Of a stretch of 64,000 nt of DNA, positions 18,959 to 30,700 are shown one piece after another. The position numbers were made by a program, and so were the translations under genes. The stretch is taken from assembly GCF_023716865.1 (NCBI RefSeq), contig NZ_CP092417.1:5868001-5932000 (forward strand). Direction: 5' to 3'. The notes under the pieces are model-generated. The model was not told the DNA's origin and did no database searches. It saw nothing but the letters and a program-made list of their open reading frames with translations. Numbering within the stretch: the first letter of the stretch is position 1; every line of letters starts with the position of its first letter. Source of the stretch: Endozoicomonas sp. SCSIO W0465 (lineage in GTDB: Bacteria > Pseudomonadota > Gammaproteobacteria > Pseudomonadales > Endozoicomonadaceae).

Positions 18959-21626
18959 GACTATATTGAGTACCTTCCGGTTAAAGAATGCAATAAATGT
19001 CAGGCGTCTCTTCTTGATAGTGAGCCGGTCAAATATATTGAACGACAGGTGTTTGAACCAGGGAGACCGGGTGAATTTGAAGTAACGGCCCATAGAGCTG
19101 AAGTAAAAATCTGCACTTGTGGTTGTCGGAATCAGGCTGAATTCCCGGAAGGTGTTACCGCTGCCGCACAATATGGCTCAGCCACACAGGCTATGGCCGT
19201 CTATCTTAACCAATACCATTTCCTGCCTTTTAAGCGCGTGTCAGAGTATTTTAATACTCTCTATAAAATGAGTGTAAGTGCAGGCACTGTCGCCAATTTT
19301 GTGGCCAGAACCTATGAAAATCTGGCTTCTACTGAAGAGGTTATTCGTGACGCCTTGCGGGAATCGTCTGTTGCCGGAGCCGATGAAACGGGTATGCGGG
19401 CCGAGGGCTCTTTGCACTGGCTACACGTTATGCGGGATGAACAATGGACGCTCTACTACTTGTCTGAAAAGCGAGGTCGTGAGGCCATGGACACGATGGG
19501 CATACTGCTAACATTTGCAGGCGTTCTGGTTCATGATCATTGGAAATCCTATTTTGCATATGCGGCAACTCACGTACTTTGCAATGCCCATCACCTGAGG
19601 GAGCTTTTGGGTGTTGTTGATAGGGACAGCAATCAACTGGCGTTGCGATTGATGAAGCTACTGAGGCTTTCCTGGCATTACTGCAAGGGCTTTAAGACCA
19701 TAGGTATGCTACAGATGCCAAGTGTTGTCTGTGAACGAATCGAGAAGATTTATGACCGGTTGCTTCAGCGGGCTCTAATGAAAGAAGTCGTCTATATGGA
19801 GAAGCAACGAGAGGAGCTTAAGCGCAAGAAAGTCAAGAATACTAAAGCTTACAATCTCTTCAAACGACTCACTGAGTTCAAGGCTGAGACACTGCGCTTC
19901 ATGTCAGATTTTACCATTCCCTTCGATAACAATGGCAGTGAGCGGGATGTTCGAATGGCCAAGTTAAAGCAGAAAATCTCAGGCTGCTTCAGGAGTGCAG
20001 ACGGTGGTTCTATGTTTGCACGGATTCGCAGCTATTTGTCGTCTGCCAGAAAACAGGGAATGGACATATATCAATCACTTCATAGAGCTGTTCGGAATTA
20101 CTGTAATATGCCTTTGCTCAGTGCTGAATAGTTACCATAGGGGTTACCCCGCAGGTCATTGCTCAGGTGGCCGGTGACCCCCGCCAGGTCAGCGGCTCCG
20201 TGCATGGCGGCTTCAAGATTGCGCTGGAACAGGGATTTTCTTTCCGGATCGGCGGTGAACTTGCTCAATTCCGGTGGGAGGTCCAGCAGGCTCGCGTTAA
20301 ATTCCGACAGGCCGACGTCAGGAGCAGTGAGTCCCGGGAAATTTTCCCCGACACCCGTGCAGCGGATAATGTCCATGCGGTCGGCAAAACGCAATACGCG
20401 CAGGTAACCACGAACCGTTGCCGACAAGGAGTCATCATCCCAGCCATGAACATCGTTTTCCTTGATTTCAAGGGCCAGGGCTATATCGTCCAGTAAAGTC
20501 TGTGGGTATTGTCCGGCCAGATCCCGTTTGAAGTACTCGGCTGACCTCGTTTCTTCACGATCCTTGCCAACATCTTCGGCTGCCGCATCATGGTATATAA
20601 CCGCCAGCGCCAGGAGGGTTTTCTCATCGCTGGTGCAATGCAATGACCCGAATTTTTCCAGCAACTCCATATACCAGAGTGCGTTATTCCTGGCCCGCAA
20701 CACATGACTGCAGGCGTGCAGAGGCTTCCATACCGTCGGCAATGAATTAAGGTCAAGGCTGCTGATTACCCGCTCCGGGCCGGGGCGACGGTAATAATGC
20801 TGTAATATCTTCAGAATGGTTTCTTCGTTGTCCTGCGCATTGGCAATCACCGGTGGTTGACTGAATGCGTCCACCACAAACTGTAGCTCTGATGTTTCGT
20901 TCACAACTTCTGGCGATGGGGAAGGTACTTGCTCAGTCTGCAAATCCAGGGATGCTCTCAGCTCCGCTATCGCTTGTTTTGCCTCCTCAACCTGTGCTGG
21001 CCAGGATTGATAAAAAGGGTCTTGCTCCCGTTGGCGGTATATTTTTTGAACCCATTCGATGTAATCATCTATCGAAGATTTACCCAGAGCTTTTTGTAGT
21101 ACATGGTTTGGTTTATGACTTATAAATTTCCTGACTCCTTCTAATAGCGTCTGATTGGGGGCAGCCCCATAATAAAACAAAGTCAGGAAATGATGCTTGA
21201 AAAAAACAAATTTTTTTTTCCCGACTAAACGGTCCTTCCATCAGTGCGAGTTCTAAAAATCTACCCAGCTCCTCATTATGTGATTTTTGACAAATCCGAT
21301 CAATTTCCACCTTAATGGCGGGAAAATCAATAGAGTGAGGCAGAAACTCCCAAAAATCGTACCTTTCCGAAGGTGCCAAAACAGCTACTAAATAATTACA
21401 CAGATAAGGCGGAGTACAATATATATCTAAAGCTTGTTTGTTGATTTTAGTTGTACCTCCATTGATCAAGTGATGAAAAACTAATTCGTCCATCCCTTTT
21501 GAATCCAATACAACGTCAGCCGATCTACTATGGCTAAAGACATATTTTTGTCTTCTTATAAATATTTCAATAAACGTTGTACGCACACCTCTGAAGTAAA
21601 TAGGCTCGTTAAATAACGATTTATTA

Positions 21627-22766
21627 GGCTAAGTTACCGTTAATGGTTGGAAGCACCAATGTTCAGTAATTCTGCTGATCAACCGGCCAACAGTTAATTT
21701 TTTTGCTGCCGTCAGTTCTCGCCTCCAGGCCAGATAATGGGGAAGGTAACGAGTTGCAACCCCTTGGAATACGCCGCCAATCCAGCGTTTTAAATGACTG
21801 TGATAAGAATTTACAGTCTGGATGTGGTAGATGCCTTCAACAACATGTTGACCTGCTGATGTCACCAGCTCCTTGAAGACAAATCCAAGCTTGTCAGCAA
21901 GTTTTTCGTGAGCGAGGTGTGCATCCGCACAGACCGTGGCCTGTATCGATATGCGGCCATTTAAATGCCTGCACAATTCATTAGCACTTTCGTTTTCTAA
22001 TACACCGTCAACGGTATTTCGATTACGGTCCCGAGCCACCATTACCGGGACTTTTCGGGCTTTGTTGGGATCATTACCCCGCTTTCGGGTTGGCCGTGGA
22101 AGGCCTTCTCTTTGCCCTTTGAAGGATTCACGGAAAAATGTTTCATCAAGCTCAGTAATGCCACAAAGCTCTTCTGCTTGATCATTATTAATCACTTCAA
22201 GAAAGCGGTGACGCCAGCGGAACGCAGTTTTCAAGTCAATGGCATTCTCAGCAGCAGCTGGTCGCAAGACCATAGAGTGAGTCATACCTGCGAGGTACTT
22301 GTTCCATTTTTCAGGGTGCCTGAGCCTTGCCAAAGGCGTTCCACTAAAGGCGTTAAACGTTGAGTCGCAAGTCTTGCAGTGGTAGCGCTGTCGGCCATTT
22401 CGTATGCCCCAGCGACCAACGCTATGGCTTTTGCATTTGGGGCACCTGGGGTTTTCGGCAAATTGGGCAAGTATGCTCTTTTCTACGTCAGGTGTTGCAT
22501 TATCGTTATTGGGTATAGATTCACTGTAAACAATCGTTATTGGGTATAGATTCACTGTAAACAGGTTCAGAGTCAGTGGTTTCTACTACCTCGGTAACCT
22601 CTATTTGAGTACTAAGGAGCGAGTTGTTAAGAATGTCTCGCTGTTCACTGGTTAATGTTGAAATGGAATCAATAAAATTCTGGAAGAGTTCAGATTGCAT
22701 ATCACTCCCCTACAACGTAGATTTTATGGGAGTTTAGCTGATTCAACCATTAACGGTAACTTAGCC
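21627..22766 (-). mobile_element. IS1595-family element inserted in array copy 5
   Basis: 1,140 bp with perfect 23-bp inverted ends starting GGCTAAGTTACCGTTAATGG. GATTTATTA flanks it at 21618-21626 and 22767-22775; whether 8 or 9 bp were duplicated cannot be decided because of the end sequence. Confidence 0.9.
21629..22700 (-). pseudogene. IS1595-family transposase, frameshifted by a 31-bp duplication
   Basis: The natural start is ATG 22700, preceded by GGGGAGTGAT and encoding MQSELFQNFIDSISTLTSEQ. A 31-bp tandem duplication at 22503-22564 shifts the frame. With one unit removed the frame runs through IPNND-NATPDVEK into an N-terminal zinc ribbon (CPKCKSH...CKTCDS) and the IS1595 catalytic core (ELDETFFRESFKG; CADAHLA; VNSYHSHLKRW). 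The open part alone is 308 residues from 22555. The stop codon overlaps the terminal inverted repeat. Confidence 0.85.
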
Positions 22767-23879
22767 GATTTATTATCTTTTATTAGCTGTAGGTTTTCAT
22801 CGTTGTAGCAGGCTGAATTTAATATTATCCCTGTAAGCTTGTTCAAAGCAATAGCTCTGAGAAATACTTTTAATTCTACTTTATTCAACGATTCTGATTT
22901 TAAACTCATTGGAAGTATATTAAGTATCCCTCTGAATATTTGCGGATCCATGCCATGGGATAGAGCAAGATTATCCAGACATGCCTCATTTTGCCTGAGT
23001 TGATTCCCCACAAGCTCCTCTTCAAAATAGACCTCCAGAGAACCGCTGGACTGGCAATACACTGCCAAAGGCAATGAACCGATCCCCAGAGTATCTTCCA
23101 ACCTGTGTTTTTCTTGAAGAATATCGGAAATATTTCTGGTAGCCTCTTCCTTTGTGATGAAATAGCATTTGATCTGTGCTTTGTCATAACCCGTGGTGAG
23201 AAGTTCAGGATAGGGTATCAGTCCTGTTTTACCATACGGCGTTAATTTAGGGGGGGAAAATGTTCCATCGGGTTGTAAATGCCCTGAGGTAAAACCGGGA
23301 TAAACATCCCATCGACGTTCCGCCAGCTCCCCCATTTTTTTCTTTATTTCAGAGTCATCTGAAAGGCATTTCACACTGAGTTCATGAACTGCTTTTCCGG
23401 AATTAATCAGTTGCCAGGTTTCCGCATTTTTCTTATAAACAGCAAGCATCTCCGGGTTGGTAATGCCTACCTTGGATTCAGTGCCTGATGGTCTCGTTTG
23501 AATAGGTACACCGGGCCAGACCCAGCAGACTGGTCGTGGTACTTTGTTTACCTGATTCAGATAGCCTAGTTCTTGCTCTGCACAAATGGCTCGAATACCC
23601 AACTTTCCCTGCCTTGCCGCCAGTAGTATTTCATTACGCTGATGCTCCCTGAGTTGATCTCTGGGAATCAAGGGCACTGAGCGCTCAGAGCATCGGGCGG
23701 AACGATCCTGATTATTCGATTGACCTGGCAAAGGGTGCATCATGGCGGGGGTGTTTTGAGTAATAGGGTCCATATACCTGATCCTTTGGTGATGTTAATG
23801 TTTTCCTGATAGCCTTCCTATCAATGATTGTCCGCGCCATTTCGATAACGCTTTAACTGGTTATAAAACTACTCCATAT

Positions 23880-23907
23880 TTGGACTTTTGTTTGGCTTAA
23901 AAGTTTC
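23880..23907 (-). promoter_or_regulatory. Sigma-E-like promoter, array copy 5
   Basis: GAAACTT (23907-23901), 14 nt, AGTCCAA (23886-23880) on the minus strand. It is identical to copy 3. Confidence 0.65.
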
Positions 23908-23997
23908 CGTTCTATCAATTTTATTTTCAGTAAGTAATACCGACACCCTGGGTGTGAGTCATTCTTGATGATCACTGATCAATGCCCGAATCACTAG

Positions 23998-24187
23998 TAC
24001 ATGGTTTCAATGAGTTTGACGGGTTGACGTGCCTCCGCGCTCCGTTCGTCCTGAGCCTGTCGAAGGGCGGAAACTCCGGACTCTGATAGATTGTGCCAAG
24101 CACCCTTCGTCCGTGCATCCTGAGCCAAGCCGAAGGGCGCTCAGGGTGAACGGAGATTGTACACGTCAAACTCATTGAAACCATGTA
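23998..24187. mobile_element. MITE B, 190 bp, CTAG target duplication
   Basis: Exact positional counterpart of the element at 12533 (offset 11,465), duplicated with the segment. Confidence 0.8.
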
Positions 24188-24204
24188 CTAGGCCTTAGGA
24201 GCTA

Positions 24205-24360
24205 TCCTGAAATAATATCCACATTTCTGAATATCAAAACTACGTTCGTCCTGAGCCTGTCGAAGGGCGTGAACTCCGGCCTCATGTATTGTGCCAATCA
24301 CCCTTCGACAAGCTCAGGATGAACGGAAATCGAGTTCAAAATGTGGAAATTATTTCGGGA
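24205..24360. mobile_element. MITE A, ~156 bp
   Basis: Counterpart of the element at 12740 in the duplicated spacer. The 23774-24413 spacer has no gene. Confidence 0.75.
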
Positions 24361-24413
24361 CAATTCCTTAACAGCGGTCATTGATCCAGACTCAGCAAAA
24401 CCGGTCGGTCCAA

Positions 24414-27400
24414 TTAGCCAAGGCGGTAGCGAGGCTTCTCGGACTGTATGCTGAAACTTGGCACCAACATTGTCTCGTGCCGTGGATTACCCTCTTGATC
24501 ATGCCCCCTGAGGCGTTTCACTGTCGTTACTGTACAGCCTCTATCGTCTTTCAGTATCCTTTTTGCAGGCTCTGACCCCAACGTTTTCTGAGTCAATGTG
24601 CCCAGATTCATGGGTATTCCCCGGGATTTCAGCCGTTGCACTTCTACTGCTATCGCCTGTCGTGTTTCTTCACTCAGCACATCCATATCACCATATTCAC
24701 ACTGCATTTTTTCCAAACGGGTCATACAGGCCGGAAGCTTGATCTGTTGAAGGTCATACCAGCTATTATGGATGCCCCGGGTGACACCCCGCTGGCTATC
24801 GGTCCCACAGGTTTTGTGATCCGGGTCGGAGCAGGTGTGAATGCCGGCGAGACGGGCAATTTTTCGACGAGCGTTGTCGTTGATGAAATCCTCCATTTTC
24901 CCCACTGGCATCGGGGTGCGCTCAAATTGTGCAGTGAGCTCTCTGGTTTCAGGTGTTAACTGGTAGGAGTGAGCATAGGGGTTAGCCCGCAGGTCATGGC
25001 TCAGGTGGCCGGTAACCCCCGCCAGGTCGGCGGCTCCGTGCATGGCGGCTTCAAGATTGCGCTGGAACAGGGATTTTCTTGCCGGGTCGGCGGTGAACTT
25101 GCTCAATTCCGGCGGGAGGTCCAGCAGGCTCGCGTTAAATTCCGACAGGTCGGCGTCAGGGGCAGTGAGTCCCGGGAAATTTTCCCCGACACCCGTGCAG
25201 CGGATAATGTCCATGCGGTCGGCAAAACGCAATACGCGCAGGTAACCACGAACCGTTGCCGACAAGGAGTCATCATCCCAGCCATGAACATCGTTTTCCT
25301 TGCTTTCAAGGGCCAGGGCAATATCGTCCAGTAAAGTCTGTGGGTATTGTCCGGCCAGATCCCGTTTGAAGTACTCCGCTGACCTCGTTTCTTCACGATC
25401 TTTGCCAACATCTTCTGCTGCCGCATCATGGTATATAACCGCCAGCGCCAGGAGGGTTTTCTCATCGCTGGTGCAATGCAATGACCCGAATTTTTCCAGC
25501 AACTCCATATACCAGAGTGCGTTATTCCTGGCCCGCAACACATGACTGCAGGCGTGCAGAGGCTTCCATACCGTCGGCAATGAATTAAGGTCAAGGCTGC
25601 TGATTACCCGCTCCGGGCCGGGGCGACGGTAATAATGCTGTAATATCTTCAGAATGGTTTCTTCGTTGTCCTGCGCATTGGCAATCACCGGTGGTTGACT
25701 GAATGCGTCCACCACAAATTGTAGCTCTGATGTCTCGTTCGCAACTTCTGGCGATGGGGAAGGTACTTGCTCATTCTGCAAATCCAGGGATGCTCTCAGC
25801 TCCGCTATCGCCTGTTTTGCCTCCTCAACCTGTGCTGGCCAGGATTGATAAAAAGGGTCTTGCTCCCGTTGGCGATATATTTTTTGAACCCATTCGATGT
25901 AATCATCTATCGAAGATTTACCCAAAGCTTTTTGTAGTACATGGTTTGGTTTATGACTTATAAATTCCCTGACTTCTTCTAATAGCGTCTGATTGGGGGC
26001 AGCCCCATAATAAAACAAAGTCAGGAAATGATGCTTGAAAAAAACAAAATTTTTCTCCTCACTAAACGGTCCTTCCATCAGTGTGAGTTCTAAAAATCTA
26101 CCCAGCTGCTCATTATGCGATTTTTGACAAATCCGATCAATTTCCACCTTAACGGCGGGAAAATCAATAGAGTGAGGCAGAAACTCGCAAAAATCGTACC
26201 TTTCCGAAGGTGCCAAAACAGCTACTAAATAATTACACAGATAAGGCGGAGTACAATATATATATAAAGCTTGTTTGTTGATTTTAGTTGTACCTCCATT
26301 GATCAAGTGATGAAAAACTAATTCGTCCATCCCTTTTGAATCCAATACAACGTCAACTGATCTATTCTGGACAAATAATCGTTCACTTTCAGATTCAAAT
26401 CTTTCTTGATGTATTCTTATAAATAATTCAATAAGTGTTGTAGGTTGACCTTTAAAGTAAATAGGCTCGTTAAATAACGATTTATTATCTTTTATTAGCT
26501 GTAGGTTTTCATCGTTGTAGCAGGCTGGATTTGATATTATCCCTGCAAGCTTGTTCAAAGCAATAGCTCTGAGAAATACTTTTAATTCTACTTTATTCAA
26601 CGAATCTGATTTTAAACTCATTGGAAGTATATTAAGTATCCCTCTGAATATTTGCGGATCCATGCCATGGGATAGAGCAAGATTATCCAGACAGGCCTCA
26701 TTTTGCCTGAGTTGATTCCCCACAAGCTCCTCTTCAAAATAGACCTCCAGAGAACCGCTGGACTGGCAATACACTGCCAAAGGCAATGAACCGATCCCCA
26801 GAGCATCTTCCAACCTGTGTTTTTCTTGAAGAATATCGGAAATATTTCTGGTAGCCTCTTCCTTTGTGATGCAATAGCATTTGATCTGTGCTTTGTCATA
26901 ACCCGTGGTGAGAAGTTCAGGATAGGGTATCAGTCCTGTTTTACCATACGGCGTTAATTTAGGGGGGGAAAATGTTCCATCGGGTTGTAAATGCCCTGAG
27001 GTAAAACCGGGATAAACATCCCATCGACGTTCCGCCAGCTCCCCCATTTTTTTCTTTAATTCAGAGTCATCTGAAAGGCATTTCACACAGAGTTCATGAA
27101 CTGCTTTTTCGGAATCGACCAATTCTCTGGTTACCGCATTTTTCTTATAAACAGCAAGCATCTCCGGGTTGGTAATGCCTACCTTGGATTCAGTGCCTGA
27201 TGGTCTCGTTTGAATAGGTACACCGGGCCAGACCCAGCAGACTGGTCGTGGTACTTTGTTTACCTGATTCAGATAGCCTAGTTCTTTCTCTGAACAAATG
27301 GCTCGAATACCCAACTTTCCCTGCCTTGCCGCCAGTAGTATTTCCTTACGCTGATCCTCCCTGAGTTGATCTCTGGGAATCAAGGGCACTGAGCCCTCAG

Positions 27401-27485
27401 AGCATTGGGCGGAACGATCCTGATTATTCGATTGACTTGGCAAAGGGTTCATCATGGCGGGGGTGTTTTGAGTAATAGGGTCCAT
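24414..27485 (-). CDS. Array copy 6: HD/SidE-PDE-like large protein
   Basis: 1,023 residues, start MDPITQNTPAMM. It is a mosaic. The N-terminus is like copy 3, the segment KNAVTRELVDSEKAVHELC and the following RIHQERFESESERL match copy 4, the HD part is like copies 1 and 7 (TAPDADLSEF) and the last residues match copy 4. All HD-fold residues and the conserved N-terminal module are intact. The upstream spacer has no MITE, like the junction between copies 1 and 2. Confidence 0.75.
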   Translation of the reverse strand: MDPITQNTPAMMNPLPSQSNNQDRSAQCSEGSVPLIPRDQLREDQRKEILLAARQGKLGIRAICSEKELGYLNQVNKVPRPVCWVWPGVPIQTRPSGTESKVGITNPEMLAVYKKNAVTRELVDSEKAVHELCVKCLSDDSELKKKMGELAERRWDVYPGFTSGHLQPDGTFSPPKLTPYGKTGLIPYPELLTTGYDKAQIKCYCITKEEATRNISDILQEKHRLEDALGIGSLPLAVYCQSSGSLEVYFEEELVGNQLRQNEACLDNLALSHGMDPQIFRGILNILPMSLKSDSLNKVELKVFLRAIALNKLAGIISNPACYNDENLQLIKDNKSLFNEPIYFKGQPTTLIELFIRIHQERFESESERLFVQNRSVDVVLDSKGMDELVFHHLINGGTTKINKQALYIYCTPPYLCNYLVAVLAPSERYDFCEFLPHSIDFPAVKVEIDRICQKSHNEQLGRFLELTLMEGPFSEEKNFVFFKHHFLTLFYYGAAPNQTLLEEVREFISHKPNHVLQKALGKSSIDDYIEWVQKIYRQREQDPFYQSWPAQVEEAKQAIAELRASLDLQNEQVPSPSPEVANETSELQFVVDAFSQPPVIANAQDNEETILKILQHYYRRPGPERVISSLDLNSLPTVWKPLHACSHVLRARNNALWYMELLEKFGSLHCTSDEKTLLALAVIYHDAAAEDVGKDREETRSAEYFKRDLAGQYPQTLLDDIALALESKENDVHGWDDDSLSATVRGYLRVLRFADRMDIIRCTGVGENFPGLTAPDADLSEFNASLLDLPPELSKFTADPARKSLFQRNLEAAMHGAADLAGVTGHLSHDLRANPYAHSYQLTPETRELTAQFERTPMPVGKMEDFINDNARRKIARLAGIHTCSDPDHKTCGTDSQRGVTRGIHNSWYDLQQIKLPACMTRLEKMQCEYGDMDVLSEETRQAIAVEVQRLKSRGIPMNLGTLTQKTLGSEPAKRILKDDRGCTVTTVKRLRGHDQEGNPRHETMLVPSFSIQSEKPRYRLG

Positions 27486-27591
27486 ATACCTGATCCTTTG
27501 GTGATGTTAATGTTTTCCTGATAGCCTTCCTATCAATGATTGTCCGCGCCATTTCGATAACGCTTTAACTGGTTATAAAACTACTCCATAT

Positions 27592-27619
27592 TTGGACTTT
27601 TGTTTGGCTTAAAAGTTTC
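27592..27619 (-). promoter_or_regulatory. Sigma-E-like promoter, array copy 6
   Basis: GAAACTT (27619-27613), 14 nt, AGTCCAA (27598-27592) on the minus strand. Confidence 0.65.
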
Positions 27620-27711
27620 CGTTCTATCAATTTTATTTTCAGTAAGTAATTCCTTAACAGCGGTCATTGATCCAGACTCAGCAAAACCGGTCGGTCCGAT
27701 TAGCCAGGGCG

Positions 27712-30700
27712 TTAGCGAGGCTTCTCGGGCTGTACACTGAAACTTGGCACCAACATTGTCTCAAGCCGTGGATTACCCTCTTGATCATGCCCCCTGAGGC
27801 GTTTCACTGTCGTTACTGTACAGCCTCTATCGTCTTCCAGTATCCTTTTGGCACGCTCTGACCCCAGCGTTTTCTGAGTCAATGTGCCTAGATTCATGGG
27901 TATTCCCCGGGATTTCAGCCGTTGCACTTCTACTGCTATCGCCTGTCCTGTTTCTTCACTCAGCACATCCATATCACCATATTCACACTGCATTTTTTCC
28001 AAACGGGTCATACAGGCCGGAAGCTTGATCTGTTGAAGGTCATACCAGCTATTATGGATGCCCCGGGTGAGACCCCGCTGGCTATCGGTCCCACAGGTTT
28101 TGTGATCCGGGTCGGAGCAGGTGTGAATACCAGCGAGACGGGCAATTTTTCGACGAGCGTTGTCGTTGATGAAATCCTCCATTTTCCCCACTGGCATCGG
28201 GGTGCGCTCGAATTGTGCAGTGAGTTCTCTGGTTTCAGGTGTTAACTGGTAGGAGTGAGCATAGGGGTTAGCCCGCAGGTCATGGCTCAGGTGGCCGGTG
28301 ACCCCTGCCAGGTCGGCGGCTCCGTGCATGGCGGCTTCAAGATTGCGCTGGAACAGGGATTTTCTTTCCGGATCGGCGGTGAACTTGCTCAATTCCGGCG
28401 GGAGGTCCAGCAGGCTCGCGTTAAATTCCGACAGGTCGGCGTCAGGGGCAGTGAGTCCCGGGAAATTTTCCCCGACACCCGTGCAGCGAATAATGTCCAT
28501 GCGATCGGCAAAACGCAATACGCGCAGGTAACCACGAACCGTTGCCGACAGGGAGTCATCATCCTTGCCATGAACATCGTTTTCCTTGCTTTCAAGGGCC
28601 AGGGCAATATCGTCCAGTAAAGTCTGTGGGTATTGTCCGGCCAGATCCCGTTTGAAGTACTCCGCTGACCTCGTTTCTTCACGATTTTTGCCAACATCTT
28701 CGGCTGCCGCATCATGGTATATAACCGCCAGCGCCAGGAGGGTTTTCTCATCGCTGGTGCAATGCAATGACCCGAATTTTTCCAGCAACTCCATATACCA
28801 GAGTGCGTTATTCCTGGCCCGCAACACATGACTGCAGGCGTGCAGAGGCTTCCATACCGACGGCAATGAATTAAGGCCAAGGCTGCTGATTACCCGCTCC
28901 GGGCCGGGGCGACGGTAATAATGCTGTAATATCTTCAGAATGGTTTCTTCGTTGTCCTGCGCATTGGCAATCACCGGTGGTTGACTGAATGCGTCCACCA
29001 CAAACTGTAGCTCTGATGTTTCGTTCGCAACTTCTGGCGATGGGGAAGGTACTTGCTCAGTCTGCAAATCCAGGGATGCGCTCAGCTCCGCTATCGCCTG
29101 TTTTGCCTCCTCAACCTGTGCTGGCCAGGATTGATAAAAAGGGTCTTGCTCCCGTTGCCGGTATATTTTTTGAACCCATTCGAAGTAGTCATCCAGGGAA
29201 TTATTGCCCAAAGATTCTTGAATTTTCTGGCTTGATCCAAAACGTAGACGGCACCTTATATCTTCAAATAACGCCTCATTTGGGACAGCGCCATAATAAA
29301 ACAAAGTCAACAAATGATTCTTGAAAAAAGTAATGTCTTTTTCAAAACTAAACGGTCCACACAGTACTTGTTTTAAAAGACGACCCAGCGCATTATGAGA
29401 TTTTTGACAAATCCGATCAATTTCCACCTTAATGGCGGGAAAATTAACAGGTTGACTCATAAGATCCCAAAATCCGCAAGTCTCCGAAGTGGTCAATACT
29501 GTTACCAGATAATTACACAGATAAGGGGGAGTGTTCGATATTTGTAAAGATTTGCTCTCGATTTTAGTTGCTCCTCCCTTGATCAAGTGATGAAACAATA
29601 ATTCATCTTTCGATTTTGAATCCAATGCAACATCAGCCGATCTACTCTGGCTTCGGGTGAGGAAATTTTCATATACAAATTTTTTTTGTTGTTTTCTAAT
29701 AAAAAAATCCATAAGGGTTACATGCTCACCCTCGATGTAAAAATACTCGTTAAATGGAAATTTGTTGTCAATTATCTTCTGGAGCACTTCAGGGTTGTAA
29801 CAGGCCGGTTTTTTTAGCATTCTTACCAGCTTGTTCAACATACTGATTTTGGCAGATGATGTTAATGTTTCTACTTTTTTTAACGACTCTAACTTTAACG
29901 TCATTGGGAGTATATTAAGCACCTCTTTGAATAACCCCGGCTCTATGCTATAAAATTCAGCAAATTTATCCAGAAAGGCATCATTGTTATGTGCCAGTTG
30001 ATTACCCTTCAATTCCTCATCAAAATCCTCATCAAAATCCTCATCAAAATCCTCATCAAAATAGATCTCAAGAGAGCCACTGGACTGGCAATACACTGCC
30101 AATGGCAATGAACCGATCCCCAAAGTATTTTCCAACCTCTGTTTTTCTTGAAGGATATCGGAAATATCTCTGGTGGCTTCTTGCTTTGTGATGCAATAGC
30201 ACTTGATCTGTGCTTTGTCGTAACCCGTGGTGAGCAGTTCAGGATAAGGTATCAGTCCCGTATCACGTCTTTTACCGTATGGCTTTAATTTAGGGGGGGA
30301 AAATGTTCCATCGGGTTGTAAATGCCCCGAGGTAAAACCGGGATAAACATCCCATCGACGTTCCGCCAGCTCCCTCATTTTTTTCTCTATTTCAGCGTAA
30401 TCTGACAGGCATTTCACACCAAGTTCATGAACTGCTTTCCTGGAATCAATCAGTTGACAGGTTGCCGCATTCTTCTTATAAACAGCAAGCATCTCCGGGT
30501 TGGTAATGCCTACCTTAAGATAAGTATCTAAACATCTCGTTTGAATAGGTAAACCGTACTGGAGCAGGCAGGCTGGTCGTGGTGCTTTGTTTACCTGATT
30601 CAGATAGGCTTGTTCTTCCCTTAAATTAATGACTCGAATACACAACTTTCCCTGCCTTGCTGCCAGTAGTATTTCCTTGCGCTGATGCTCCCTGAGTTGA

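Larger units (their letters stand above)
17113..20131 (+). pseudogene. IS66 transposase interrupted by IS50-type element
   Basis: The pieces 17113-17463 and 18968-20131 join, after removal of the insertion and one 9-bp duplication, into the same 504-residue protein seen intact at 36709-38223. It has an N-terminal coiled coil (LRMRVACLEERCRELEEKV), a zinc-finger segment (CNKCQ...CTCGC) and the DDE core (ADETGMRAEG; VHDHWKSYF; FDNNGSERDVRM). It cannot be expressed as a whole. Confidence 0.9.
17024..20135 (+). mobile_element. IS66-family element (IS66-1) carrying a nested IS50-type element
   Basis: Ends GTAACTGTTCAGCAC and GTGCTGAATAGTTAC are inverted repeats. The 8-bp target duplication CATAGGGG lies at 17016-17023 and 20136-20143, the usual IS66 length. 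Without the nested element it is 1,608 bp. It has only the large transposase gene, without tnpA or tnpB. Confidence 0.95.
16468..23773 (-). pseudogene. Array copy 5, broken by two insertions and a frameshift
   Basis: The gene reads from the ATG at 23773 to ~22767, is cut by an IS1595-family element, resumes at 21626, is cut again at 20143/17016 by an IS66 element and ends at 16468. Removing both elements and one copy of each target duplication restores the array protein. It also has one extra T in a homopolymer near 21220 (nine T against eight in copy 3), which shifts the frame in the middle region. Start and middle are nearly identical to copy 3; the last ~180 residues resemble copy 4, so the copy is also mosaic. 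It cannot make a full-length product. Confidence 0.9.
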
